Position numbers and translations under genes: made by a program. Positions 26,111 through 37,969 of a stretch of 64,000 bases of DNA are shown here, piece by piece. The notes beneath the pieces were generated by a model. The model saw only the letters and a list, made by a program, of their open reading frames with translations, made no database searches and was not told where the DNA came from. Every line of letters starts with the position of its first letter. Position 1 is the first letter of the stretch. Source of the DNA: Phoronis australis (taxonomy: Eukaryota > Phoronida > Phoronidae); the NCBI GenBank assembly GCA_002633005.1, contig NMRA01000015.1, forward strand, positions 132,054-196,053, in the 5' to 3' direction.

Positions 26111-26201
26111 CGTTGTCGGCGTCAGATGTTGGAAGGAACAATACGAGACATAGCCAGGCAACCATCGCATAACAAACGTATTCACGGTTAAATCGCAACA
26201 T
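26111..26201 (-). CDS. CUB gene exon 1: start codon and signal peptide
   Basis: ATG at 26201-26199 opens 30 codons beginning MLRFNREYVC, with a hydrophobic core (AMVAWLCLVLFLP) followed by TSDADN. This is a textbook cleavable signal peptide, so the protein enters the secretory pathway. The exon ends with G immediately before a consensus donor, GTAAGT (26110-26105), in phase 1. The next CUB exon begins in the complementary phase and restores a Gly codon followed by the first CUB cysteine. The exon sits 3' of a TATA-like and a CCAAT-like sequence on the same strand. It is too short to be found as a long ORF. Confidence 0.85.
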
Positions 26202-26301
26202 TTTATGTGTAACTGGCGGACGACATTAAGTTGGAAAGACTACACAGTAAATCATGTCGAAGCGGGTGTCGAACTCAACACCGCTGGATGTACAAGACGT
26301 T

Positions 26302-26310
26302 CTTATATAT
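26302..26310 (-). promoter_or_regulatory. TATA-like box upstream of the CUB gene
   Basis: On the minus strand the sequence reads TATATAAG about 100 nt upstream of the ATG at 26201, a plausible position for a core promoter with a 5' UTR of about 70 nt. The motif is seen directly; its use as a promoter is inferred. Confidence 0.4.
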
Positions 26311-26401
26311 ACACACAGTTCAGCTATAAATACTGCACAGGTTTCAGGCCAAGCCAAGCAAATACGGTAGCTGAAAGGGAGACAAGGAAAGCTAATGATT
26401 T

Positions 26402-26408
26402 CATTGGC
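26402..26408 (-). promoter_or_regulatory. CCAAT-like box
   Basis: Minus-strand AGCCAATGAAAT lies about 95 bp upstream of the TATA-like sequence, the usual CCAAT-box distance. Such short motifs occur by chance, so this is weak. Confidence 0.25.
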
Positions 26409-26411
26409 TGA

Positions 26412-28043
26412 TTTTCCGGAGATACTAGAAGCGAAAAACATGGATTCGTGGTCTTTTTCTGACAGTTTGGCAGATTATGAGAACTATTATAATATGATGT
26501 AAAACAATAACACCAATAACGCATATGCCACAAATACGTCAAAGGTCGTAGAAATTTGTGTTTTAATTAGCCTAGATAGGAATGGTTGCGAACTAATCAA
26601 TGTATCGGCTTTTGGGCACCCGGCAGAGCGAGGCAGGTCATGTTATGTTATAATAATAAGTTGTGATGTTTACAATAACATCGGTAATCGCAAGTTCAAT
26701 AGTAGAGCCTGATCCCTAGCGCAGATGACGAGACATATCGTCGGTTAAAACACTAACAGCGACGACTGTAGATCCTAATTAGGAGGACACAAAAGTTCCA
26801 AGTTTCGCTCGTTCTTTCAATTATTTGCCCGCTAAAATGTTCTTACAAGCACTTTGTGAGGACACTTTCCATGTGATATTTGTCCGAAAAACTTTTTGAG
26901 AAAAAAGTCCAAAATCCATTGTATTAGAGATAACAATGATCTGTCTACAAAAAGAGAGACTGTTACCGAACTATTCAGTTTCACAGCTGAAAATGATAAT
27001 TTATTTTAGTTTTTTCACTGGCGACACAATAAAGGAATTTTATTGTAGAAATCACAACAGCGCAAACGTTTACTCATGTAGACGGAATTAACAGTAACAT
27101 TCTTATGCAAGAATTGGATCACACTTTGCGTTATCCGTACAAACGACAATTTCTTTTTTAAAGACCCATAGAACACTAGCCCTGGCAAGACTAGAGTTCT
27201 ATGCAAGAACCGATACCCATCTAAGACAGCATTCCTTTCCCGGTGAACACACCGGTACCAGGGCTTCAGACTTAAATTGCGTCTCCAGTACACCTGAATC
27301 CAACTTGAAGCAGGTGCGGCGTGAGGAGAATGTATGAAGGTTAGACGTCAACTACATCGACGTTTGCCAGTGCATTAGTTTCCATGATTGCGCTCGATCC
27401 ATTCCATAGGGGCCGATCCATTCCACAGGGGGCGAAGAGCAGCGTGCAAGAACGTGGCATAAGTCCATCCTTAAGACAATCTATTGAAATACTTTTGTTT
27501 CTGTTCGTCCGATTGTCACTCCTATACTATGGATAAGTAGCTCGATATTTTGTTCACTTTTCATTGTCAGGACGAACTCAATTTGTTGCAAATATGAATC
27601 GCGCGAAAGCTGTGGGAGAAAACAAAACGTAATTTTAATTTATTGGGGATTTGCAATTGATTTTAGGACACAAGACTCCACAACAAAAATGTTACTTAGT
27701 TGACAACTAGATTAAGGAACAAAAATGAATAGGTGACAACAAAGGGGTTGAGACTGAGATGGAAACGAAAGATTGAAAGTGATGACAAAATGACTCAAAC
27801 AAAGATTAATGCGCAAGCCGGAAATCAAAATTAATGTTTCCCTTAGTGAGCCGACCGACCGGTTACACGTGCGCGATTCGAAATATTTGATCGTTAATTT
27901 TTTTCGGTTGAAAATACATGTTTGACGCAACAAAAATAAATTTAGATACCCCGATAATAAATTATTTTGGCAGTCGAACTCATAATCAACTTTACTTTTT
28001 CGAAATTTATTTTTTGTTTACAAACCAAACAAAGTACAAATAC
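26412..28043. other. Intergenic stretch upstream of the CUB gene
   Basis: No coding or repeat feature recognised. Confidence 0.4.
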
Positions 28044-28277
28044 CATGCGCGCACCCAGGGGGGGGGTTCGGGGGCTCTCGAAGGATCCCCCCATTTGGCG
28101 AAGTGGACAAAAAGGTCCGTCTCAGAGAAACAAAAAGTCGTAGAAAACGAGAAAATGAGACAAAAATCAGGAACTACCAAAATTCGGCGAGTGCACAATT
28201 CATAGCTTTTTTAGTAAAAGGTCCACATTCTCAAAAATTCGAGCCCCCAATTATTTTTTAGACTGGGTGCGCGCATG
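28044..28277. mobile_element. MITE, copy 1, with 15 bp perfect terminal inverted repeats
   Basis: Begins CATGCGCGCACCCAG and ends with its exact complement CTGGGTGCGCGCATG, 234 bp in total. The interior has G/C runs next to the ends (GGGGGGG...CCCCCC) and a segment (TTGGCGAAGTGG, CAAAAAGTC, GAATTTTTGAG-type) also found in opposite orientation at 38165-38425. No ORF. A target-site duplication is not obvious for this copy. Confidence 0.8.
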
Positions 28278-28309
28278 AAAACTTAAGTGTTTATTTTAAC
28301 GAGTTTTAA

Positions 28310-29130
28310 GATTTTCAAGATACTGCTCAAATTTTGAGTGATTCAGCTGGGCGTGCTCTCGGTGCAGCTATAATTTCTAAATTTGATAACCTGGAAGACA
28401 TTGGCTATAAAACTTTTAACCATCTCTATTCTGTATGTGTACAACCCATTACGGAATATTGCTCTGGAGTCTGAGGATTTCAAGATTTTCATTGTTGTAA
28501 CTTTATGTAAAACAGAGCTATGGGGTATGATTTTGGTGGCCATCGCTCAGCTCCTATTGGTGCCGTGAGAGGTGACATGGGTTGGAGTCACCCGAAATAT
28601 AATCATCACATAAACATGGTTTGTTTGTGGAGTAGAATATTGTGTTTTAATTGTGGAAGACTTACCACAAAAGTTTTTGAATGGGACTATATCCAAAACA
28701 ATTCAAATTGGTTTTTAGAGATAAAAACAATTTTCAACTCTTGTTAGTTAAATCATATATTTGAATCTAAAATTAAATGCAATATCACTGTTTTACAAAC
28801 AAATCTCATTAATACTGTGGTGGATGACTGGAAAAATACTGTTAATCAATCACTTACATTAAGAACTACAAAACTTTTAAAAAGGACTTTTTCAATTAAA
28901 ACTACTTACGTTCGTAGATCCCTTTTATCACACTCCATATTGAAGGTTTTCTAACACAGATCTCTGTAACAGACTGTGTTTGTAACTTGCACGCTGTTGG
29001 GGATGAAATTCGTTTCCTCTGCCATTGTCCTTTTTGTTGTTTGACAAAACCACACTTCTTCTCCCGGATTTCGACCTGTTCAGTTCTGAAGACAAACTTG
29101 CTATTTAATGTAATAATTTATGTAATGATT
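28310..29130 (+). pseudogene. Non-LTR retrotransposon (LINE) remnant, 3' end of the reverse transcriptase ORF
   Basis: One plus-strand frame from 28310 reads QILSDSAGRALGAAIISKF, GYKTFNHLYSVCVQPITEYC, SGV-stop-GF, then NRAMGYDFGGHRSAPIGAV, RGDMGWSHPKYNHHINMVC, LWSRILCFNCGRLTTKVFEW and on to about 28950. A zinc-knuckle-like remnant follows (CNLHAVGDEIRFLCHCPF, about 28981-29030, another frame). This is the post-catalytic region typical of jockey/CR1-type LINE reverse transcriptases. At least three in-frame stops and frameshifts show it is dead; the 5' part is absent. Confidence 0.75.
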
Positions 29131-29227
29131 AGGGTGGTATTCACTTAATTTCTTAAATAGTTTTGAGCTTCATATCAAATTTTATGTGCATTGCTGTTCT
29201 TGTATTTTGTTTGAAATGACTAATAAG

Positions 29228-29320
29228 TTCAGTGGACTGGGTGTTTAAGTTAAACTGATCGCTGTTATAAGTCCAGTGGGCTAGGTGTTCAAGTAATACT
29301 GATCACTGTTATAAATTTAT
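29228..29320 (+). repeat. Two-copy ~49 bp direct repeat in the LINE 3' region
   Basis: AGTGG(A/G)CT(G)GGTGTT(T/C)AAGT followed by ACTGATC(G/A)CTGTTATAA occurs twice. Short tandem 3' tails are common in CR1-like elements, so this may be the LINE 3' UTR. Confidence 0.5.
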
Positions 29321-29970
29321 TTTCCTTCTCTCTCTCATAATCACCACAGAGTATTTGCAGAAAGTTTGTATTCTTTTGGCAAGCTTTTTGGTATTAGTCG
29401 TTACCTCAATGATACTCTTAATTTCAAAGCTCTCGAACTTAACTCTATCATTAAGAAATGGACGACATTCCTGTAAAGATTAAAGCTCACTGCCTACAGT
29501 TCTGCTGAGCCTATTGCACCTATGCCATTACTGGAGAATCCAGAAAATGCTTTGGTAACTCCAAATTTCTCATTGTTCCTTTTTATTTGTTCATTTCATT
29601 TCCAAAGGTGATAATTTTCCCACGAAAAGTAGGCGAATGACAATTTTATCGTGTCGAGAATGTGCGTACTGTGTGTCCGAAGTAAATTGCTTTTCATTGC
29701 AAGAAAATGTTCAACTCAAGTGTTTCACATTTAGACACATGCGCAAAAGTGTCTTTCGTACACAGAGAAAATACCTTACCGTGGAATACAGCCACAGGCA
29801 TCGTCTCCGCCCCTTGCGAAACATTACGCGACAAAGTTGAACAGTGCAGTGCATTTCAGGCTCACAAGTGAACTTTTATGTAATTAGTAGGAATAACAGA
29901 AAAAGTCAAGTTCAGTGACTTTCTGTTGCAAAATTGGTTTTAATGTTTTCATATGTCTAAACACAAACCT
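29321..29970. other. Unannotated stretch
   Basis: Nothing recognised. Confidence 0.4.
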
Positions 29971-30374
29971 GGGCCCGGTCTCTAATCTTTGTACTCGAAA
30001 CGAACTCGAAACTATTTTTGGCAATTTCTCTGCTCCTTTTGTGCGAACTTAAGATAATTGGTTATCAGACTGTGCTCGAATACACTATAGTTTATGCATA
30101 GGAGTTTCTAGTTCAAGTTTGCCCTTGAAGACCCTTATATTCGTGTTACAAACTCGAGTAAAAACTCGAAATTTCGAGTTCAAACTCGAACTTATTGCTT
30201 TAATATTGGGTTTACAAACTGTGAACTAAGGGCAATACATTATCTACGTAAGTTATTGTGTACTCGAGCGTAGAATAATAGACACTTATCTTGAGTTCGC
30301 CCAAAAGTAGAGTAGAAAATGCCAAACCTAATTTCGAGTTCCATTTCGAGTAAAAAGATTGGAGACCGGGCCCC
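29971..30374. repeat. 404 bp palindrome (foldback MITE)
   Basis: Starts GGGCCCGGTCTCTAATCTTT and ends with the matching inverse AAGATTGGAGACCGGGCCCC. It is centred on CTCGAAATTTCGAG (30166-30179). Arms of about 200 bp are AT-rich with repeated ACTCGAAA motifs and more divergence than the 23 kb palindrome. Confidence 0.8.
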
Positions 30375-31289
30375 GATAGGAACTTTAGCGGTAGTGAAGG
30401 ACTGCTCCGAACCATACGCCTCAACCAGACGATATACAAAACTAATGCTGCATACATCGACATCATAAAACATATTGATGTCTATGACTGCATTCATAGG
30501 CATCATAATACAAGCTGATGTCTATGAATGTATAACTAACTGATATGACCAGAGAGTGAATGAGAAGGAAAATTAATTTTAAAAAATGTTTGGTTGACTT
30601 TTAAAAACAATTTAATGAACCTTCTCATTAAAACCCAATGCCGAAAATGCCGACAGTTTTCTACTGAAAAACAAAATTAATTTTGTTTTAAATTAAGTTG
30701 GAAACTAAATACATGTACATACTGTATGTCCAGGCCAATCACGTGAGCACGTGCATCACTCGTTAAGTTCTTCACAACATTCCACGAGCCAACTACCTAA
30801 GAATATAGAAAAAATGATTGGAGAACGCCTATATCGCAATCATCACTGGCTTTACTCAATTAGATCGCCTAATGTATAAATGCGCTTGCTCCTATTCCAG
30901 ATATAGGCGCAGCCGAATATAGACCAGGCGGCATGCGTCTCTCAAAGTGAAGCTTTTTAAGTTATGAAAAACTTCAATTAAGGTTACCATTTTGTCCTCT
31001 CCATGAAAGAAAATTAGTTTTTTTCTTTTTGTCTGACAGTTTTCCAGATTTGCATGTTTTATAGAGTAAGACAATCTGAAGCGGCCAGTAACGCGATATA
31101 TGTTTACCAGTTACACAAGTTTTTGTGTTGGAAAGTTTAGCCGCACTCCCTATGTGGACGAAGCTCCCCGGGACATATTGTTGGTGGTTGGGGGAGAGTG
31201 TCCTTCCTAATGATTTACAAACGTAGATTATGGGCTGGACGACACTTTCCTCACATGGGCTAATCATGCCCACCTTCAACAATACGCCT
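30375..31289. other. Unannotated stretch
   Basis: A pair of ~20 bp direct repeats around GATGTCTATGA(C/A)TG (30475-30530) is the only structure noted. Confidence 0.4.
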
Positions 31290-33592
31290 AAATCACAATC
31301 AAGGTCCATATTCAAGAGTTGACTGTGTTACGGTCTAAAATAAATTATGTTCTGGTCACTTACTAAATGCCTACTGAATCTCATATGCAAAAAGTTATTT
31401 AGTTGTGCAAAATAAAAAAGAATCATCAATATCGGACAATGTTTGAGAAATTTATGCATGTTTTTGTCTATGATTTTCATGCATTTCTAGCGTTACGAAT
31501 GGTCATTTTAAAAATAACAATTTTCAACTGTCAAGAGTAGATAAGACATTTATTTTATCAAGTAAGCAATTGCTTAGATGTGACTGGGAATAACTTGAGT
31601 CACTTTCAGAATCCATTAGATGAAGTTGTGCTTAATCATTGAGAAACAGTAGGGTTCATCGTAAAACAGGCACTCGTTCCGAAATTTGTAAATTCTATGT
31701 TTCTAACCCTCACCTACAGTAAAGAAGGTTAAAAACTTAAGTTCACACTCTGTAATAAAAAGAATTGCAGAATATGTTAGCCTAGGCAACACAGCAAATT
31801 ATTCAATATCTAAACAAACCAAAAGTTTGTAAATTGGCTGGGTTCTGCTATGTTGAAAACGGGCCAAAAAGGCTAACAAAATGTAGTGTACTACCCCTAT
31901 GTGGAATTCAGTAACACAATGGTCATTTCAAATGAAATTATCACCTTTTAAATAACAACATGGTGCTTATTATCATCAAAGAGAAATAAATGGCCATACA
32001 ACATTATGTTACCATGTTGTGCAGAAACAGTGATGTAGTGTACGTACCCCCTTTTGTAGTGTACGTACCCCCATGTTTACAAATGCTATGAAATTGAAAT
32101 ATCACCTGGTAAGTGAACAATATTTGTCATAGTTTCCTTCCTTTAAAAGGGTGTTTATTGCAAATACATTTGTTTTGAGAGAAATATTAGCATTTGTGTA
32201 ATGTACGTACCCCTAAATTTTAATATGTCCCCATTTTCAAAGTATGACCGATATGCACATGAATGCTGTGCTTTTTGAATTGATTTAGTAAATCAACTAA
32301 CTTTCAGTAGATTCTTAGTATTTAGTTACAAACCTGACATGTCATTGAAATGTAGTGTACGTACCCCTGTGTAGTGTACGTACCCTGATGTGAACAAATA
32401 CCACGAAACAAAAATATTACATGGTAAGTATGCAACATTTGTCACAGACAGTTTCCTCCATTAAAAATGCTAGGTTAAAAGAGTGTTAATTACAAATGCA
32501 TTTGTTTTGAGTGAAATATTAGCATTTGTGTAGTGTACGTACACCTATCATATTTTAACATGTGCCCGTTTTCAAAGAATGACTGACAGGTATGCACATG
32601 ACTGCATGCTGTACGTTTTATTTGTTCTTTTTGAATATTGGTAAATGAACTAACTCTCAGTAGATTTTAATTATTTTTTATAAACCTGAAAAGTCATTGA
32701 AATGTAGTGTACGTACCACTGTGTATTGTACGTACCTTCAACCTCTGTGCTATATAGTATTGCCCACAAGCATTTTTACATACTGCTGTTCTCATGAATA
32801 ATACTGATATTTTCAAAATTTATCCAGTCTGACTAAAAAAACAATGGGCATTATCAAATTTGTGGACAATAAAATGCCACACAGGACTTAGTTTTTGCTT
32901 AACATCCTAGAAGACACGTGATAACTGATGTTGCAGAGGCAGGTTCTCTATCTCTCAAGACGACTTGCAACAAACCAACAAGTAGAGGCAGCACAAAACT
33001 CGAGACCATCCCATATATTTGTAACTTAGTCAAAATTTGACGTTGATTGACTGTGCATAGTGTTCGTACCCCACAACCAGTACCATTTTTTACCGTTTAC
33101 AAGTGAAACACTGGCCTAGCATTGTAAATAACTATTTTGATCAACTGGTGAATGTATTGAAAACTAGCCATGCAAATAGCACCAATAAAGTTTTTGGAAA
33201 AAGTAGTTACTTGTCATTTTCTTTTTGTAAAAATCATACTGCAAGAGAAGAAGTTCTCATTATACTGTGTTAAGATATGCAGTGTATCGTCATCTAGAAC
33301 AACTTGATCAGCACGGTAATAACTTTTCTTACTTTAGTATGTGATACTTCAATTTAATCAAAAACTTATTAAATTAACAGTCACCTTACTGTCCACAAGT
33401 TGTACGTACCCTTTTATATAACTGTGATGCAATAGGCCACAAAATTTTATTCGGTGGTTCTTGTGCAAAAAATATTTTAGATTACAAACCTGGAATGATG
33501 GCACTTTAAAAATAACTCAGCTTTTACAGTTATATGACAACCTTCATTTTTCACCAAAAGTGGCCACCGAATATGGACCTTGATTGTGATTT
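31290..33592. mobile_element. 2.3 kb element bounded by 24 bp perfect inverted repeats, with TGTAGTGTACGTACCCC array
   Basis: 31290-31313 (AAATCACAATCAAGG...) is the exact reverse complement of 33569-33592. Inside, the motif TGTAGTGTACGTACCCC or close variants occurs near 31882, 32034, 32055, 32207, 32351, 32370, 32529, 32703, 32722, 33056 and 33401, always on the plus strand. The segments 32033-32350 and 32351-32702 are tandem duplicates of about 320-350 bp sharing ACATTTGTTTTGAG and AAATATTAGCATTTGTGTA. No coding frame and no target-site duplication were recognised. Confidence 0.7.
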
Positions 33593-34227
33593 GGCCGATA
33601 GGGATTCACAGCAGTTTACGTAGGTAGTATTCATGCAATTAATTTTGAGTTTCTTCCACCAGTTTTGCCTTTTAACGGCCACTGAACAGCACCTAAGGTC
33701 AGCCTATAGACTAGAGAGATCAGTAATTAAGCCACCCTTCCAAACCTCCCCTAAAATTTTTATGGAGACCCATAAAAACAAATATATAACATACAAATTT
33801 ATTTATAGTTTTCATCAAACAAAGAAAAGCAAACAAAATATCAAAAGATACATTAAAAACAAATGGGCAACTTCTGTAAAAGTTCAACAAAATCAATTTA
33901 CAGCAAATGCTGTTCATGGCCCACTCAGCCTCATCCCCAAGCCTCAAGATGGCGGTGATCAGTTTAACCATTTGAGGCGTGGTTATGGAAGTTGCCTTCT
34001 GCGCAATGATTGGCAGCCGTCTTGACCTCATTAAAACAACGGTAGATTTTATTTATTTTCACAGCCATTATTGCTGCCATTCATAAAGCAGAAAGCATTG
34101 TTTTGGTTATTTTCGGAAATAAAGGTTGTTCGCGTACTTATTTTTCATTTCTTTTTTATATGGTATCATAGAAATTAATCTGTTTCCCCGAATACATTAT
34201 TTTTGCAATAATTTAGACCTAAATACC
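33593..34227. other. Unannotated stretch
   Basis: Open frames on both strands at 33633-34031 lack recognisable domains and are probably chance. Confidence 0.4.
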
Positions 34228-34290
34228 TTGAAATTTTCTACTGTTATACATAAAAATGAAAACTAACAGTATAACAGTAGAAAATTTCAA
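34228..34290. repeat. 22 bp perfect-stem hairpin
   Basis: TTGAAATTTTCTACTGTTAT (34228 onward) and its exact complement ending at 34290 flank a 19 nt loop; the 22 bp stem has no mismatch. It could be a foldback relic or a small RNA precursor; nothing else supports transcription. Confidence 0.6.
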
Positions 34291-34505
34291 AATTATATTA
34301 CAGGTGATATTCCAGCGATTTTTGTAAAAATGTGTCAGAATTCGAACACATTTCATTTCCCATATGACCAAGCCTCAAATGGCTAAATATTCAGTTGAGG
34401 CTTAGGGACGAAGCTGTTCATAGGTCAACCACTTCACCAACTTTCATTTTTGTAGCAGGCACCCCCTATCTGACTTCAGCATGAACACAACTGTGGACAA
34501 AACTT

Positions 34506-34711
34506 CAAAATCAGCGCATATGTAAACAACGACATACTGATCGACGTTTGGGTTTAACCCTGAAACCATTCTTAAGACATGAGACAAAAGTTCACAATGA
34601 TTCCAATCAGGTGAAGAACAGACTGTATAGGTACAGTCAAAATGCATTGTGAGGGGAAAGACAATAAACCGACCATGGATCAATGTCTCTGTTTACATAT
34701 GCGCTGATTTT
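34506..34711. repeat. Inverted repeat pair (~22 bp arms)
   Basis: AAAATCAGCGCATATGTAAA at 34508 and its complement at 34691-34711 face each other across about 160 bp; weaker similarity continues outside the arms. Possibly the ends of a small decayed foldback element. Confidence 0.5.
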
Positions 34712-37700
34712 AAATTTCGTACCTACATTTTGGACCGACAAAAATAAATGTGAACAAGGACAAGACACTGAGCCCCTCAAAACAGCAATAGGGGCAAGTA
34801 TCAAAACAATAAGCAATAGCCACCTATCATGTTGATAAATATCAAAACAAATCTTTGGCAATTCCTGCTAAGAGAAATTTGAAAGAGATTAGTGCAAAAC
34901 TGACAGCATAAAATCCTAACAACACTGCACAAAACTTTTGGAAAAAGATCCACAGAAAATCATATTCACTGATTTAGTCTGGAAAACACACACACATCAC
35001 ACAAGTATCAATTCTTTTCCTCAGTACAGTTTACAATTCAAACAGCACAAGTCATGGACAGGTAACATCAAGGTTGATAGCAAGGAAGGCAAACTAATGC
35101 AAATAGTAAATTAAGTTTGTGCAGTTGAAGCCAACATCTATCATGGTTTTCCACCTATCTTAAGAACAAATCAGTGGCACAATTTTCTGGTTTCATAGAA
35201 TAAATAACTCTACTAGATTAATAAGTAATAAAAGAAAGCATAAACAACATACAAAATAAGATACAATTGGCTCATACATATACAATATGGACATATAACC
35301 TATACCATGGATACAATACAATATGCATGGCTTGGTTCTTGAACAGGAGAATGAGAGTTGATCTCTAAACTAAAATCAAAGGTCTTTTCTTCAACTGTCG
35401 ATGTAAAGGCAAATCCATCCACAGACCTTACTCAAAGACTAATCTCATTGACCACCACCATTATTGTATCCTTGCTGATTCCCTACGTACCAAGCCAGCA
35501 CGCAGGTATCATGCAGTGGCATGCGCTTTAGCATTGGTTGATGTAACCTCAGCAGTCATTGGTTAGTTTTACAACTCCGTGAAAAAATGGCGGACTGTGA
35601 ACGATTTTTAGCCTTGTCATGGAAGTGGCGTCAAAGCAACTATTTCGTTTCTGCAGTGATATTTAACAGGCGCGTGCTTGAAGCACGTACATGTACAATA
35701 AACACATTTCTGGCCGAACCGGTGTGTTATTCATACTGTATGAATACAGGACAGTATCGTAAACAAAAGTCATCGACAGTAGAAAGATGCACACCGAAAA
35801 GGTGCAATCACAATTTCTAGGATTCACTTTTCCTGGACATAAATTTTAAGCACTGATTTGTCTGTACAACAGACCACATTTACACTTCAGTCCATCAGTC
35901 ATGGCAATTTGTTTGCGTAAAGTGCTGCCTGTTGAGAATTTGACTAGCCAATCAGAAACGCCGGTGTAAACAAATTTCCCGAGGAAAATTACGTGGTAAC
36001 TGCGTGTTGGCTACTGACCACCTAGCGACACGCAGGGAACCAGCGAGTTATTGTGTCATGGACAGCATTGACACTTAGCGGATATGTGCTCCGATGAAGT
36101 ACGGAAGACGTCGACTGCCATGGCCGATTTTATTTTGTCAAGTTCAGAATTGTGAAGTGTCTTTGATTAAGATGTTGAGAATGTCAAATATGAGTGGTGT
36201 ATTGAAAAAATACACATACCCCGGTATGCAAAATAGTTAATCAAGAAAAAAATCGTTGGGGGCTGAGATAGCTCCCCTCCCAATTTTGCAGGTGTTAATA
36301 AGAGTCACTTAATTAACAGTTATTTTTTTAAGTTTCAACACACAAACCTTTTTTAGAATAAAATTGAAAAATTAACAGACTCTCCCCCTAATGAAATGTT
36401 TCCTACGCCAATGCACAAAAACTGCCCTTTTATGACATCCCAACAGGGGTCCAGATCTTTGTTTAAAAAATTCGCACCTTACAACATTCTACATTCAAAC
36501 AGAGGATCCTTGACCCTGCTGGATCCATCCCTGTCGGGGTCTGAAATCAGTAGCGACTGGGAGAGGGATGTGGTGAGTGAAACTGGGGGAGGGATGTGGT
36601 GTCAGTGAAACTGAGGGAGGGGGTTAAACACCAGCAAGGTGTGGAATTCCTGCATGCAGTCCATTAAACCTGTATTGTATGTCCCTCTAAAACAGCCAAG
36701 ATGCCTATTGAGTACACGGTCTATTTAGAGGAAATTTTTTTCGATACCCTCCAGATCTCGTAAACCAAGAAAAAGTCATTTTCATCAACTCACATGTTAT
36801 TAACTCAACATCAACAGTTAGTTAAAGGCATTCAGCCTACATCAACATGTAAAAAATGTCCAACTTTAAAGTATATAACACAGGTTCTTTCCCCACCTGA
36901 TGTAAGACCTGTGTCAAAACAAAAATCTAAACAACCACATTGTCAGTGAGTTTTGGGTAGTACGCATACCACCTATTTAAGTACCCAATGATTTAGGGCA
37001 CAGTTTGCCATTAGAGAAGCAATTCCTTGCTATGACAAATATTATCAAGCAGGTAACCAAACCATACACTTGAATTTTATTATGCCATGAATCCCATACC
37101 GCAATAGAAAATAATTATGCATCTTGAACTGCAGTCAAAATTGCACAAAACGCGATGCATCTCCGCCACGTATTTCTGTCATGTTTCGTTAAACACTGTT
37201 AAGCCATTTTGAAAATAATTTTGGACAAGCACTATTTTGTTAAAAATGGGATATCAGGACTGATTTTTCCAAAAATAAAGTGGTGTTGGCATATCCCAGC
37301 CATAAAGTTTAATACTGTGAAGTTTCACCAGAATAAAGTCGCTTTTACAAATAATTGAGAGACAAGGAAAACATTGTGGATGCAGAAAAATGCTGCAGTA
37401 GTGTTCAAACTATAACCACCTAAGTGAGCTTAAATTGCATATATATGGAATTACGCGTACATCAGACAAAATAAAGTGGAACTTGCAGACTGATTGCTTG
37501 GCCAAATTAGTTAAAAAAACAAAATATAACAACGTTTACATAAGGTAGGTTGAAAATTGCCATTAAAGTTTTTAAGAACAAGTTTTGTAATGAAAATGAT
37601 CAGCCGTAAATCAATCAACTATGTCCAGTAAGTATCGTGACGTGGTGTTGGGTAATAACACTTCATGAATTGGGCTACGTGAGCCCCCATATAGGTCATT

Positions 37701-37969
37701 AAAGCAAAGGTCACCTATTTGCAGATTTTTTGTTTTCCCATTTACAAGTTCTCAATGAATACAACTGCACGTAAACCATTTTTTGCTATAGTCATAGAAA
37801 TTTTTGTAAAACACACATAACACTGACGAAAATGAGTCAATATTAGCATAGTGAAGTGTCAAAATGAATTGAACCTACTTTATTAGAGGCTCTTACATCT
37901 AGTAACTGTGAGTAACTCCTTTGGCCCTGTTGAGGAAGGCTCGTGATATGAAATAGCTACAGGTACAAT
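34712..37969. other. Unannotated intergenic stretch
   Basis: No reliable exon. An ATG in a good context (AAAAAATGGCGG, 35587) opens 77 codons of unrecognised sequence and could be a first exon, but nothing supports it. C/G-rich short tracts occur at 36240-36290 and 36500-36620. Confidence 0.35.

Larger units (their letters stand above)
6330..26201 (-). other. Gene span: CUB-domain protein (5' part, four exons), SOL-1/NETO-like
   Basis: Minus-strand gene built from four exons (26201-26111, 13285-13108, 12579-12359, 6543-6330) whose phases agree at every junction (1, 2, 1; the last exon ends in phase 2). Introns are about 12.8 kb, 0.53 kb and 5.8 kb. The 234 visible residues are a signal peptide (about 1-28), a complete CUB domain with the four expected cysteines (C32, C63, C91, C121), a short linker, and the first half of a second CUB domain (C179, C208). 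CUB domains are extracellular beta-sandwich modules that bind proteins, often with calcium. The first CUB (phrases GIPPRCHKDYIDVYTQ and GRFCG) reminds me of the suppressor-of-lurcher (SOL-1) group of glutamate-receptor auxiliary proteins; this family call is from memory and tentative. No transmembrane segment is visible because the 3' part is missing. Confidence 0.8.

Noticed and set aside
34637-34861. Minus-strand frame of 74 codons near an inverted repeat
   Set aside because: No domain and low-complexity composition; likely chance.
35587-35820. 77-codon frame starting MADCERFLALSWKWR in a good ATG context
   Set aside because: No recognisable domain and no partner exons; could be a first exon, but evidence is only the ATG context.
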